Assembly (NCBI GenBank): GCA_965262305.1
Contig: CBDHEY010000004.1
Coordinates: 1,488,001 to 1,552,000, forward strand
Direction of reading: 5' to 3'
Source of the DNA: CBDHEY01 sp965262305
Lineage (GTDB): Bacteria > Pseudomonadota > Gammaproteobacteria > Pseudomonadales > Cellvibrionaceae
DNA: 64,000 bases
A program made the translations under genes and the position numbers. Positions 33,994 to 43,246 of this stretch are shown here, piece by piece. Position 1 is the first letter of the stretch. Each line of letters opens with the position of its first letter. The notes below the pieces were generated by a model that was not told the DNA's origin, searched no databases, and was given only the letters and a program-made list of their open reading frames with translations.

Positions 33994-35130
33994 TTATTTG
34001 GCTTGAATACTTTGTTGATCGGATTTTCTCCACTGAGTAGGAGTGACTCCAAGGTCTCTGCGAAAGCTACGACACATACTATCCAGCGAAGCATAACCAC
34101 ACTTTAGCGAAATACTTTTAAGGTTTTCATTGGTGGTTCGTAATTCAAGCTTAGCTTGATTTAGGCGTAACTGACGGATTGCTATTGCCGGTGAGCAGTA
34201 GTAATAATTTCGAAAAAGTGCTTGCAGACCCTGTTGCGTCATTCCCAAGTATTCCGCTGTTTGGCTTGCGGATACGCCATTTTCAAGGTTTGATTGGATA
34301 AATTGTAACGCACGATTCACTTTTTCGTGACGGGTGACATATATATCTGTGCTAGCGCGAGTTATCAAGCCTTTGGGTTGATGATAGTAGTAGATTTTTA
34401 CACCATTTGATAATTCGGAAATAGGGGTAATTTTTTCTCCTAATAGTAGTTTTTTTAAGTGTTCGGCGGCTTGAATACCTAAGCCCTCCTGGTCAGACTC
34501 GATACTTGAGAGTGAAATATCTGTGCCTTCGCAGATTAGGTCGTTATTGTCGACCCCGACAATTGCAATATCTTTGGGTATTTTGAATCCTAACGACCGA
34601 ATTTCTTCCATCGCTTCAATGGCGACACCATCGTGATAGCCAAATATACCGCAAACACCATCGGATTTTTGAATCGCTTTTTTTAATCCTAAATATCGAC
34701 CATCTAAAATTGAGACTTTGTGTGCTTTTAACTGATTAATGAACCCTTCTAGGCGATGCTGGAACATAAGGCCACCAGAAACGGTATCGAGTAACACAAA
34801 TGATTTAACTCCTTTTTCCAAAAAGTGTTCAGCAGCGAGACGCCCGATTTTATGATTATCCGTGACAACGCGAGGTATGTTGTAAGGAAAGGGGGTGAGA
34901 GCAAGGTCGATAGTTGGCAGATTTTGTTCCGAAATTGCTTTATATGTATAGCTGTAATTGATTAACGAAATTATCCCGTCCCCTTGCCAATGCTTTGGAA
35001 TTGGTGCTGATCTAGGAATACTGTGGGTTGAAACGAGGCTCCAATTTTCTTTCGCTGCGACTTTTGCAACACCTTTGTGAATTCGATAGTCGTAGTAATC
35101 AAGCGCTAACAGTATTCGTTTTCGCGACAT
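33994..35130 (-). CDS. XylR-type AraC regulator with a periplasmic-binding-protein-like ligand domain
   Basis: 378 residues. The N-terminal ~270 residues resemble LacI/periplasmic-binding effector domains (RILLALDYYDYRIHKGVAKVA, PRVVTDNHKIGRLAAEHFLEKG, GIFGYHDGVAIEAMEEIRSLGFKIPKDIAIVGVDNND); the last 100 form an AraC two-helix-turn-helix domain (ASQTAEYLGMTQQGLQALFRNYY and SISLKCGYASLDSMCRSFRRDLGVTPTQWRK). The architecture is that of XylR, which senses sugars, but no sugar genes adjoin it. Its target is unknown; the arsenic genes downstream are probably unrelated. Gap of 245 bases before the next gene holds nothing I recognise. Confidence 0.85.
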   Translation of the reverse strand: MSRKRILLALDYYDYRIHKGVAKVAAKENWSLVSTHSIPRSAPIPKHWQGDGIISLINYSYTYKAISEQNLPTIDLALTPFPYNIPRVVTDNHKIGRLAAEHFLEKGVKSFVLLDTVSGGLMFQHRLEGFINQLKAHKVSILDGRYLGLKKAIQKSDGVCGIFGYHDGVAIEAMEEIRSLGFKIPKDIAIVGVDNNDLICEGTDISLSSIESDQEGLGIQAAEHLKKLLLGEKITPISELSNGVKIYYYHQPKGLITRASTDIYVTRHEKVNRALQFIQSNLENGVSASQTAEYLGMTQQGLQALFRNYYYCSPAIAIRQLRLNQAKLELRTTNENLKSISLKCGYASLDSMCRSFRRDLGVTPTQWRKSDQQSIQAK

Positions 35131-35375
35131 AGTGCTAAATACCCAAAATCGAGAAGAATTTATTTTACTGATAGTTTCATTTTTGTCGATAATTATTTCA
35201 AAATTGACGATTGCGAAAGTTTTAATTTAAGAGAAAATACACTTGCAGGATTCACAGGCTAGATGGTGGGGTTAAGGGACACAGGATGAATTTAAGGAGT
35301 TAGGATTAATTTTTACCCAATGGATGCTAGTATTTAAGGATGGCTATTCCCCATCATTCTGACTGTAAAGGTTAT

Positions 35376-38039
35376 CTAGCTTTTCGGCAGAGCCTCTTCT
35401 AATTCATTTAACAAATTAAAACTATCTCTACGAATTTCTTCTAATTGGCGTGGCTCTACCAGCACACCATGGTGCGCAGCACTATTTCTAAGATCTTGAA
35501 ATTTATTCATTAATTTTACGATTGAGTTGATTTTTTCCTCACCTGATTTGTTCATCGGTATGAGAGGAGAGTATTTCTTTTTATTTATTACAAATGTTCT
35601 TGCAAATAGCAATAAGATGAGAGACCAAGCTCGAAGCCCGTCGATTGATCGAAAACGATCCGCCATAATTTTACCGGATAGTATAGATTCGGTAAGTGAT
35701 TTTAACTTGTGTGCGGGAAACTCTCTTGTTGTGAAAAAACCATCGAGGTTTAGAAATCGAATCATTTTTGTCTGAGAGTATTGTGCCGTGTCCAAACCGA
35801 GCTCCATAATGCGTGTTTGTAAGTCAGATAGAAATGCATCATTTGCATTTTGAAAGATAGGCAAACCGACTCTTTGTTGAAGTAATAGATCGGTAGATTT
35901 GCTATATTGAACTAGCATGGTTGACTTGTCGACGACATGATTAAATAATTCTTTGTGTTGCCATGTCAGTTCGGCGTTTCTGAGTACGATTTTTATTGTT
36001 TCGCTGTAATTGTCATAGCCTTTTATTTCATCTCTTAATATTTTATCTTGATCATGTCGGCTAAATGAAGGCGCGAGTGAATCGCTATTACTTGAAACGG
36101 AATAGACGAGGATATTATCGTATAGTGATAATGCTGCAGCGAGTATTTCGTCATCGATAAATGGTCCTGATCTATGTTTTACTAAGTTTTCAATGGCTTC
36201 TTTTACTTCGGTATAATCTTCATTCTCCTTTGGTCGAAGTTTGTTAAAGATTAGGGTGGCGGTTTCGCTATTAAATGATTTTTCTTCAAACCATTTAAAT
36301 ACTTTATAGTGTTGACTCGCATTGCCGCGCAAACACAAGCTATGTAAGGCACGTGTTTGGAGTGCTGAATTTTCTCCATTTAAAAATGAAAAAAGTAAAT
36401 CGCAGTGGTGTTCATTTCCATTTATTGCTATTGCTCTCGTTGCCAACATTTGATGCGTATAGTTACCGATCGTAAGTTGCGTTTTTAATAGAGTGTCAAA
36501 ACCCGCTACTTCATTGAATGAAAGGATTCGCAAAAGTGGTAAAGCGCATCTTGATTGAGTCTCGTCATCAAATTCAGGGAGTTCGGTTAATCCTGGTATA
36601 TGTCCTAGTAAAGAAATTCTTTCAACAATTGAATCTACATTTAAATTTAGATAATAAGATTTCTCTAAGTGTGCTAAAAGTATTGGTGCTGAAAAAAGAC
36701 TGGGTAGAAGACTAAGGCAATAACAGGTAGAACTTTCAATTTCAGAGTTTCCTAAATCAAATGCTAGTTTGTCTAGGTAATCTGAATCAGTGCAATTTAA
36801 CTGTCCTAGTGCTCGAATAATTCTGGATTTCACGACATTATTCTTGGTGGTGTTTAGTTGCTGTGTTAAATAAGAAATACAATCCGGCTTAACTTTCCAG
36901 TTCATGTAAGACTGAGCCACTATGGCATTGATAACGGAAATTGATAATTTGGGTTTTTCTTCAGGAGAATAATACAACTCTGCAAAACTTAAAATATCTG
37001 GTACGCGTACTTGGGTTAGTAATTTAAAAGCACTCTGTGGTTTAAGGTCTTGAAGAAATTCTGGTCCAATGTCGAGAACGCATAGTCTAGCTAAAATCGC
37101 AGCTTCCGAGTCGTTAATTTTATCTTCATTGTCTAATATAAATTGTGCATCTTCTTTAGCATTTGAATTTGAGTATGAGCCCGCTCGGATTAAGAAAGAG
37201 ATCTTAGGATCAATCGATTCTTCTAATATTGATAGCGCTTGTCTTACTTCGGTAACCTTGGCTTCTCTTAAAAATCTGAAACGAGATTGCCAATCTACGC
37301 TTTTCTCACTAATAGACGAAATTATTAAGTCTTCGACATTAAGTTTTTTTCTTTGGTATATTCTGTCTGCGATATAGTTTTTTAACTCGTCAAATACTAG
37401 ATCCCCTGATGATTGTGTAAATGTTTTTAGATGATTAACTGACGGTAATAGGTGTCCTGCTGCTAATAATGCGGCTTGTTGAAGATCTGGATTTTCATCT
37501 TGTAGAACCTTAAGAATTGCTGGTATAGATTGTTTCGCGCCGCGACGACCGGCAGCAATAAGTGCGTTAATTTTCAAGGCATCTTGCGCACTTTGACTTT
37601 CTATTATTTCGGTTAGTTGTTGGTCGCAATGAAACTGAGGCATCATCGCCAACCCTTTAATTGCTTCTAATTGCAATCGATTATCATTTTTCAAAAGCAA
37701 AGAAAGTAAAAATTCTCCCGCGAGACTAGTTTGACTGAGCCCTAACCCAAGAGTAGCTTTGGTCGCGAGGGGAAGATCTTTGGTGCGACCCACAAACCTT
37801 ATAAGAAATTCCACGCCACGTAGCTCTTTTGTAGCTCCAATAACCTTAAGTAGTTCACCTTGAGTTTGGCGCCAGGCTGAATACTGGAATAATTCTATGA
37901 ATAGACGAGCTTTATCGTTTTGATCGTTTGCCAATATGGAGTGTAGTGCTGAGTTTCTAGTTTTTTCGCACAAGCTCGTATTGATAACTTCGACGTTTTC
38001 GAGTGTTTGTTTAGAATAGTAGTGATAAAGCTTAGTCAC
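35376..38039 (-). CDS. HEAT-repeat protein with C-terminal HEPN-like motif
   Basis: 887 residues, no known name. The first ~650 residues look like HEAT-type alpha-solenoid repeats: many helical pairs such as FLIRFVGRTKDLPLATKATLGLG, LQLEAIKGLAMMPQ, INALIAAGRRGAKQSIPAIL and DLQQAALLAAGHLLP. No signal peptide or membrane segment, so cytoplasmic. The last ~80 residues are helical and contain KFQDLRNSAAHHGVLVEP, where R851-N-S-A-A-H856 matches the R-x4-H catalytic signature of HEPN ribonucleases, with the usual polar residue after Arg. This suggests a large RNA- or protein-binding scaffold with an RNase end, perhaps in stress or phage defence. Context is accessory: between an AraC regulator and prfC. 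Function is inference. Confidence 0.7.
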   Translation of the reverse strand: MTKLYHYYSKQTLENVEVINTSLCEKTRNSALHSILANDQNDKARLFIELFQYSAWRQTQGELLKVIGATKELRGVEFLIRFVGRTKDLPLATKATLGLGLSQTSLAGEFLLSLLLKNDNRLQLEAIKGLAMMPQFHCDQQLTEIIESQSAQDALKINALIAAGRRGAKQSIPAILKVLQDENPDLQQAALLAAGHLLPSVNHLKTFTQSSGDLVFDELKNYIADRIYQRKKLNVEDLIISSISEKSVDWQSRFRFLREAKVTEVRQALSILEESIDPKISFLIRAGSYSNSNAKEDAQFILDNEDKINDSEAAILARLCVLDIGPEFLQDLKPQSAFKLLTQVRVPDILSFAELYYSPEEKPKLSISVINAIVAQSYMNWKVKPDCISYLTQQLNTTKNNVVKSRIIRALGQLNCTDSDYLDKLAFDLGNSEIESSTCYCLSLLPSLFSAPILLAHLEKSYYLNLNVDSIVERISLLGHIPGLTELPEFDDETQSRCALPLLRILSFNEVAGFDTLLKTQLTIGNYTHQMLATRAIAINGNEHHCDLLFSFLNGENSALQTRALHSLCLRGNASQHYKVFKWFEEKSFNSETATLIFNKLRPKENEDYTEVKEAIENLVKHRSGPFIDDEILAAALSLYDNILVYSVSSNSDSLAPSFSRHDQDKILRDEIKGYDNYSETIKIVLRNAELTWQHKELFNHVVDKSTMLVQYSKSTDLLLQQRVGLPIFQNANDAFLSDLQTRIMELGLDTAQYSQTKMIRFLNLDGFFTTREFPAHKLKSLTESILSGKIMADRFRSIDGLRAWSLILLLFARTFVINKKKYSPLIPMNKSGEEKINSIVKLMNKFQDLRNSAAHHGVLVEPRQLEEIRRDSFNLLNELEEALPKS

Positions 38040-38423
38040 CTTGTTAGCCTTAAATTAACTGGGACTTAACTTTAATAATAGACGTTTTAAATACAGTTAT
38101 TTATCTGATTCTGATATAGATAGGGTATAAGAATATTCTCAGGCGAATGAGAACTTTCCATCTTGTCTATTTGATCTTAATTTAACCAGTTTTAGTGATT
38201 GTATTTTTGCGAGTGCTTTTGATCCTAAATCTATCGTGACTAACAGGAATATGGGACCGAAGATACTTAATTGGATATTCACAGTTGATTCAAAAAAGTT
38301 GTATAAAAAATTTACTCCACACGTTTATGGCGAAACATTGTTTGGTTACAATAGCGCCCTTTTTTTAGCCTGAATTGTGTCAGATATTCAGCAAGTTTAA
38401 ATACGAAATAGGGTTTATCGAGT
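38040..38423. other. Divergent intergenic region
   Basis: 384 bases between the HEAT-HEPN gene and prfC, which face away from each other, so it should hold both promoters. I see an inverted repeat TTCTCA-ggcgaa-TGAGAA near 38137-38154 and AT-rich promoter-like stretches, such as TGGTTACAAT near 38342-38351, before prfC. No gene. Confidence 0.4.
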
Positions 38424-40010
38424 ATGGATGGTAGCAATCTATCAAATGAAGTTAATAAGCGGCGTACTTTCGCTATCATCTCTCACCCGGATGCGGGTAA
38501 AACAACCATTACCGAGAAGCTTCTATTACTCGGACAACTTATTCAAGTTGCAGGTTCAGTCAAGGGTAAGGGTGCCGATCGACATGCAACTTCTGATTGG
38601 ATGGGAATGGAGCAAGAGAGAGGGATATCCGTTACATCCTCGGTAATGCAATTTCCCTACAAAGATCGTGTTGTTAATCTCTTAGACACGCCGGGGCACG
38701 AAGACTTTTCCGAAGATACTTACCGGACTTTGACTGCTGTTGATTCTGCATTGATGGTTGTAGACGGCGCAAAAGGGGTCGAAGAACGAACGATTAAGCT
38801 GATGGATGTTTGTCGCTTACGAGATACACCTATCATTAGCTTCGTTAATAAGATGGACCGAGATATTCGAGACCCTATTGAATTGCTTGATGAAATAGAA
38901 GATGTCCTGAAAATTCAAGGCGCGCCGATCAATTGGCCCATCGGCATGGGAAAAGAATTTAAAGGCGTATATAACCTTTATACCGATACTTTGCATGTCT
39001 TCGAGCGAGGTTCTAATTATGTCATTCCAAACGATGTACAAATTCAGGGCCTTGAAAGTGAAGACGCTAAAAAACTATTAGGTGTTTATTATGAGGATTA
39101 TGTTGAGGAGGTCGAGTTAGTAAAAGGCGCAAGCCATGAGTTTGACCTGGAAGCTTTTTTAAAAGGGCAATTGACGCCCGTATTTTTTGGCACAGCGTTA
39201 GCGAATTTTGGAGTACGTGAAATGCTGGATGGGTTTGTTGAATGGGCACCAATGCCGCTTCCAAGAAAAACCCAAACAAGAAACATTGATTCTTCCGAAA
39301 GCGCGTTTTCTGGTTTTGTCTTTAAAATTCAAGCCAATATGGATCCGAAACATCGAGATCGCATAGCATTCTTAAGAATTTGTTCTGGTACTTATACAAA
39401 AGGGATGAAAATGAAGCATTCGCGATTAGGAAAAGACGTTAAAGTCGCTGATGCTGTGAGCTTTAAAGCCGGTGAGAGAGAGCTTGTAGAGCAAGCATAT
39501 TCTGGGGATATTATTGGTTTGCACAATCACGGAACGATTCAAATAGGTGATACTTTTACTGATGGGGAAGCGTTAAAATTTACAGGCATACCTCATTTTG
39601 CGCCAGAGTTATTTAGAAGAATTAGATTAAAAGACCCTTTGAAAACAAAACAACTTCAAAAAGGTCTGCAGCAATTATCCGAAGAAGGATCAACTCAAGT
39701 TTTCTTCCCCAAAAACAACAACGACATAATTGTTGGAGCAGTAGGCGTACTGCAGTTTGAAGTTGTTGCCTATAGATTAAAAGACGAATATAAAGTGGAA
39801 GCGATATACGAGCCGATTAATGTTGTCACTGCGCGTTGGGTTGAATGTTCTGATGACAAGAAATTTGGAGAATTTCAGAAAAAATGCGCTGATAATCTCG
39901 CTGTTGATGGCGGAGGACATCTTACTTATTTGGCGCCTACACGAGTTAATTTAAATTTATCTGAAGAGCGCTATCCTGATGTCGAGTTTCGAGCTACTCG
40001 GGAACATTAA
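38424..40010 (+). CDS. prfC: RF3, peptide chain release factor 3
   Basis: Translational GTPase that removes RF1/RF2 from the ribosome after termination. 528 residues, normal length. GTPase motifs: G1 HPDAGKTT (about 21-28), ATSDWMGMEQERGISVTSSV (switch regions), G3 DTPGHEDFSEDT, G4 NKMDR. Domains II and III follow (VFFPKNNNDIIVGAVGVLQFEVVAYRLK). In E. coli prfC is near rimI; here a ~6-kb accessory block separates them. 8 bases before the acyltransferase gene. Confidence 0.96.
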   Translation: MDGSNLSNEVNKRRTFAIISHPDAGKTTITEKLLLLGQLIQVAGSVKGKGADRHATSDWMGMEQERGISVTSSVMQFPYKDRVVNLLDTPGHEDFSEDTYRTLTAVDSALMVVDGAKGVEERTIKLMDVCRLRDTPIISFVNKMDRDIRDPIELLDEIEDVLKIQGAPINWPIGMGKEFKGVYNLYTDTLHVFERGSNYVIPNDVQIQGLESEDAKKLLGVYYEDYVEEVELVKGASHEFDLEAFLKGQLTPVFFGTALANFGVREMLDGFVEWAPMPLPRKTQTRNIDSSESAFSGFVFKIQANMDPKHRDRIAFLRICSGTYTKGMKMKHSRLGKDVKVADAVSFKAGERELVEQAYSGDIIGLHNHGTIQIGDTFTDGEALKFTGIPHFAPELFRRIRLKDPLKTKQLQKGLQQLSEEGSTQVFFPKNNNDIIVGAVGVLQFEVVAYRLKDEYKVEAIYEPINVVTARWVECSDDKKFGEFQKKCADNLAVDGGGHLTYLAPTRVNLNLSEERYPDVEFRATREH

Positions 40011-40018
40011 TTAGTTAC

Positions 40019-40618
40019 ATGGGTTTAATTACGTCTTTTCCTTCGGTTCCGCCTAATGCCCCGGGCTCTGGTGGGCCATTTCGTAAGTGGTTTGCGAGAA
40101 AAATTTTTAATGCAATTGGTTGGCGTTTCGAGGGTGAGCTGCCAGATTCTCCCAAAATAATATTTGCCGCAGCACCACATACATCCAATTGGGATTTCAT
40201 TTTAGTCTTGCTTGCACGATGGGCATTGGGTGTGAATTTTTCATATCTAATGAAGCGCGAAGCATTTATTTGGCCGTTTGGACACTTTTTTATTGCTATG
40301 GGTGGAGTACCGGTAGACAGGAAAAACTCTCTCGGCGTGGTTGATCAAATGGCACAATGGTTAGAGAAAAATGAAAAAGCTTGGTTAGCAATGACGCCAG
40401 AAGGAACAAGATCTAAGGTGGATAAATGGAAATCTGGTTTTTTACGAGTCGCCGAGAAAACAAATGTGCCTATTTTTCTAATTGGCTGGGATTATCCAAC
40501 GAAAACGTTTTTTCTTGACGGACTCTGGTCTAGAACCGGCGATGATGAAGAAGATTTAAAAAATCTACGACGGTATATGTTGAATAAATTTTCTGGAAAA
40601 CACATGGAAAGGCAGTAA
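40019..40618 (+). CDS. PlsC-like lysophospholipid acyltransferase
   Basis: 199 residues. Acyltransferase motifs: HTSNWDF (the catalytic H-x4-D box), MGGVPVDR and TPEGTRSKVDKWKSGF (the EGTR glycerophosphate-binding motif). Shorter than canonical PlsC and similar to the small stand-alone acyltransferases of gammaproteobacteria; could acylate lysophospholipid or another lipid. Begins 8 bases after prfC and is likely cotranscribed. Confidence 0.85.
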   Translation: MGLITSFPSVPPNAPGSGGPFRKWFARKIFNAIGWRFEGELPDSPKIIFAAAPHTSNWDFILVLLARWALGVNFSYLMKREAFIWPFGHFFIAMGGVPVDRKNSLGVVDQMAQWLEKNEKAWLAMTPEGTRSKVDKWKSGFLRVAEKTNVPIFLIGWDYPTKTFFLDGLWSRTGDDEEDLKNLRRYMLNKFSGKHMERQ

Positions 40619-40714
40619 TTTATTCTGGAAATGTGATAACGTGCTTTTCAAATAATATGCCGTATGATGAAAAAAACTTAACAAAACCTATCAAATATTA
40701 ATGGATATCTAAAA

Positions 40715-41755
40715 ATGGTTGATTCCCCGATTGCACGGTTCATGGTGATCAGTGCAAGCTTTGTTATTGTGGTGGCCGGCATGAAGTCTGCTGAGACCAT
40801 ACTCGTTCCTTTTTTACTTTCTCTATTTATTGCGATAATTTGTACTCCACCCCTCGTATGGCTAAAAAATAAAGGAATTCCAAACTCGTTAGCCTTATTA
40901 TCGATTGTTTCGTTAGTGGTCATTTTTAGTATTTTGATTGGCGTTATCGTTGGTTCTGCTATCGGTGGGTTTCGAGAAGATTTGCCCGAATATCAAGATC
41001 GATTGGGACAAATGTCTACTGATCTGTTTGCAAGCCTTCAATCACTGGGAGTACCAATCGATTTTAGCCAACTGAAAGACAGTTTTGATCCATCAGTGGC
41101 CTTGTCGGTAGTGGGCAACACACTGTCCTCATTTGGAAACATGATGACTAATGCGTTTATGATTTTGTTAACGGTTGTTTTTATTCTCGCAGAAGAAGTT
41201 CGGTTTACTGATAAACTTAAGGCGAATAACACCTCAAATACGACGCTCGACGCGATCGAAAAATTTACTAAAGGTGTTCATCAATATGTTGCAATAAAAA
41301 CACTTGTAAGCTTAATGACTGGGCTTGCCCTATTGGTATGGTTGTGGATTCTCGGCGTCGATTATTTCGTGCTTTGGGGCTTGTTGGCCTTTTTGTTAAA
41401 TTTTGTTCCTACGTTAGGTTCGATTCTCGCCGCTGTCCCGCCGGTATTACTTGCGATTGTTCAGCTGGGAGTAGGAGATGCAGCGTTAGTTGGAATCGGC
41501 TTTTTGGTCGTTAATGTGGTTGTGGGAAATATTATTGAACCAAGAGTGATGGGAAAAGGCTTAAATCTATCTGCGTTAGTGGTTTTTCTCTCGTTGGTGT
41601 TTTGGGGGTGGGTGCTTGGCCCTGTAGGTATGTTATTGTCTATTCCACTTACTATGACTGTAAAAATTGCCTTGGAAAGCTTTGAAGATACCAGGTGGGT
41701 AGGAACAATTCTTGGTTCTGGGGTATCTCAAATTGAATCAGACAAAAGCGAATAA
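40715..41755 (+). CDS. AI-2E family (PerM/YdiK-like) permease
   Basis: 346 residues with about eight membrane segments: two early (ISASFVIVVAG, VPFLLSLFIAIICTPPLVWL), a third (SLALLSIVSLVVIFSILIGVIVGSAIG), then further helices including MTGLALLVWLWILGVDYFVLWGLLAFLLNFVPTLGSILAAVPPVLLAIVQLG and VNVVVGNIIEPRVMGKGLNLSALVVFLSLVFWGWVLG, both family signatures. Members export varied small molecules or act as Na+/H+ antiporters; the substrate is not predictable. Confidence 0.88.
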   Translation: MVDSPIARFMVISASFVIVVAGMKSAETILVPFLLSLFIAIICTPPLVWLKNKGIPNSLALLSIVSLVVIFSILIGVIVGSAIGGFREDLPEYQDRLGQMSTDLFASLQSLGVPIDFSQLKDSFDPSVALSVVGNTLSSFGNMMTNAFMILLTVVFILAEEVRFTDKLKANNTSNTTLDAIEKFTKGVHQYVAIKTLVSLMTGLALLVWLWILGVDYFVLWGLLAFLLNFVPTLGSILAAVPPVLLAIVQLGVGDAALVGIGFLVVNVVVGNIIEPRVMGKGLNLSALVVFLSLVFWGWVLGPVGMLLSIPLTMTVKIALESFEDTRWVGTILGSGVSQIESDKSE

Positions 41756-41845
41756 AATTAGTATTAGATAACTGAGGTAGATCATTAAACAGCTAGTTAG
41801 GCTTTCTTGCAGCGTTTATTTTATTGAGGTTTGATTGCCTAGACT

Positions 41846-43246
41846 TTAATTTGGAGAAGACCCTCGCTTTCCTATCACGTCAAGCGCTGCAACTCGGTAT
41901 GCTTCAGCTAGCGTTGGAAAGTTGAATATATTATCTACAAACGAATCCACTTCACAATTTGATATGATCGCCATCTGCCCGATATGCACTAATTCAGTTG
42001 CGCCTTCTCCCACGATGCTAACGCCTAGTATCTTTTTGCCTTCTCGATCGCATATTAGTTTTAGCATTCCCTCTTGTATTCCAGAAATTTGACCTCGAGC
42101 AATTTCTTCAAAGTCTGCTTTACCAACAATAATTTCTTCGTGCTCTTTTTGCGCCTGTGCTTCACTCAGTCCCACCGCAGAGAGTTCTGGTATTGAATAA
42201 ATACCAGAAGGTATTACTTTACTTAGCTGACCAGTCGGAATTTCTAGCGCGTTACATATAGCTCTTCTACCTTGTTCCATTGATGCTGATGCTAAAGATG
42301 GTGGACCTATTACATCACCTGCCGCAAAAATATTAGGAACTGATGTTCTCAAGTCTTGGTCTACGCTAATTAGACCTCTCTCATTTAGTGTCAAACCGGC
42401 GTTCTCTATATGCAGATCTGCGACATTTGCCATTCTACCTGCAGCACAAAGTAGTTTATCACTCTTGATTTCTGTTCCATCCTCGCAGATGGTGACCACA
42501 GAATCTAAATCATTCCAGTAGATTTTTCTAATGACTTTTCCACCAAGCCAAGTCCCCCCCATATTTTCAAACTCATTTTGAAACCGCGAGGTTAAGTCAG
42601 AATCTAAAAAACCTAAGGGAGTAGGGTACTTGTCAAGCATTGTCACTTTCACTCCAAGCGCTTGAAATATGGAAGCGTACTCACTCGCAATAACGCCACC
42701 GCCTAAAACTGTAAGGCTTTTTGGGAGGTACAGCATTGATAATATTGAGTCACTATCAAAAACATGCTCATGATCAACAGGTACATTTGCGGGTTTACGC
42801 GGAAAAGAGCCTGTTGCAATGACAAAATATTCAGCTTCAATGTTTTCCGCTTCACCACGTAATTTGGTGATTTCTAGCTCGGTGTTTGATATGAATTTAG
42901 CGCGCCCGTGTAATAAATCGATACCATTTCGCTCAAGCTGTTTTCTCATATATATATCATGAGCATTAAGCACATCTTCTAGTCGATTAATGAGTGTTGC
43001 GAGCTCTAAATCTTCGGCTAGTTGGAAGTTTGCAATCGCTGCATTCATGCGCATATTTTTTACTCGTAGCGCATTTTCTCGTAGAGTTTTAGATGGAATT
43101 GTTCCTCTATGGACGCAAGCGCCACCCATTTCTCGAGTCTTTTCGATTAAACCGACCCGTTTTCCTACTTTAGCAGCTTGTATTGCCGCTTTTTGGCCGG
43201 AAGGACCGCTTCCAATAATAACGACATCATAGGATTTATTAGTCAC
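41846..43246 (-). CDS. sthA: SthA, soluble pyridine nucleotide transhydrogenase
   Basis: FAD enzyme that moves electrons between NADPH and NAD+. 466 residues. FAD-binding VVIIGSGPSGQKAAIQAAK, then GGACVHRGTIPSKTLRE: only one cysteine where disulfide reductases have C-x4-C, which is characteristic of SthA. NAD(P)-binding LTVLGGGVIASEYASIFQALG, FAD site VPNIFAAGDVIGPPSLASASMEQGR, and the C-terminal dimer domain. Starts at GTG 43246, overlapping the HDOD gene stop by three bases, so they are coupled. Confidence 0.92.
   Translation of the reverse strand: MTNKSYDVVIIGSGPSGQKAAIQAAKVGKRVGLIEKTREMGGACVHRGTIPSKTLRENALRVKNMRMNAAIANFQLAEDLELATLINRLEDVLNAHDIYMRKQLERNGIDLLHGRAKFISNTELEITKLRGEAENIEAEYFVIATGSFPRKPANVPVDHEHVFDSDSILSMLYLPKSLTVLGGGVIASEYASIFQALGVKVTMLDKYPTPLGFLDSDLTSRFQNEFENMGGTWLGGKVIRKIYWNDLDSVVTICEDGTEIKSDKLLCAAGRMANVADLHIENAGLTLNERGLISVDQDLRTSVPNIFAAGDVIGPPSLASASMEQGRRAICNALEIPTGQLSKVIPSGIYSIPELSAVGLSEAQAQKEHEEIIVGKADFEEIARGQISGIQEGMLKLICDREGKKILGVSIVGEGATELVHIGQMAIISNCEVDSFVDNIFNFPTLAEAYRVAALDVIGKRGSSPN

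Noticed and set aside
35376..38039. HEPN-MNT toxin-antitoxin pair
   Set aside because: No small MNT nucleotidyltransferase gene lies next to it, and the HEPN segment is the end of a large protein.
41846..43246. Dihydrolipoamide dehydrogenase or mercuric reductase
   Set aside because: Only one cysteine at the redox position (CVHRGT) and the SthA-type motif; no pyruvate dehydrogenase or mercury genes nearby.
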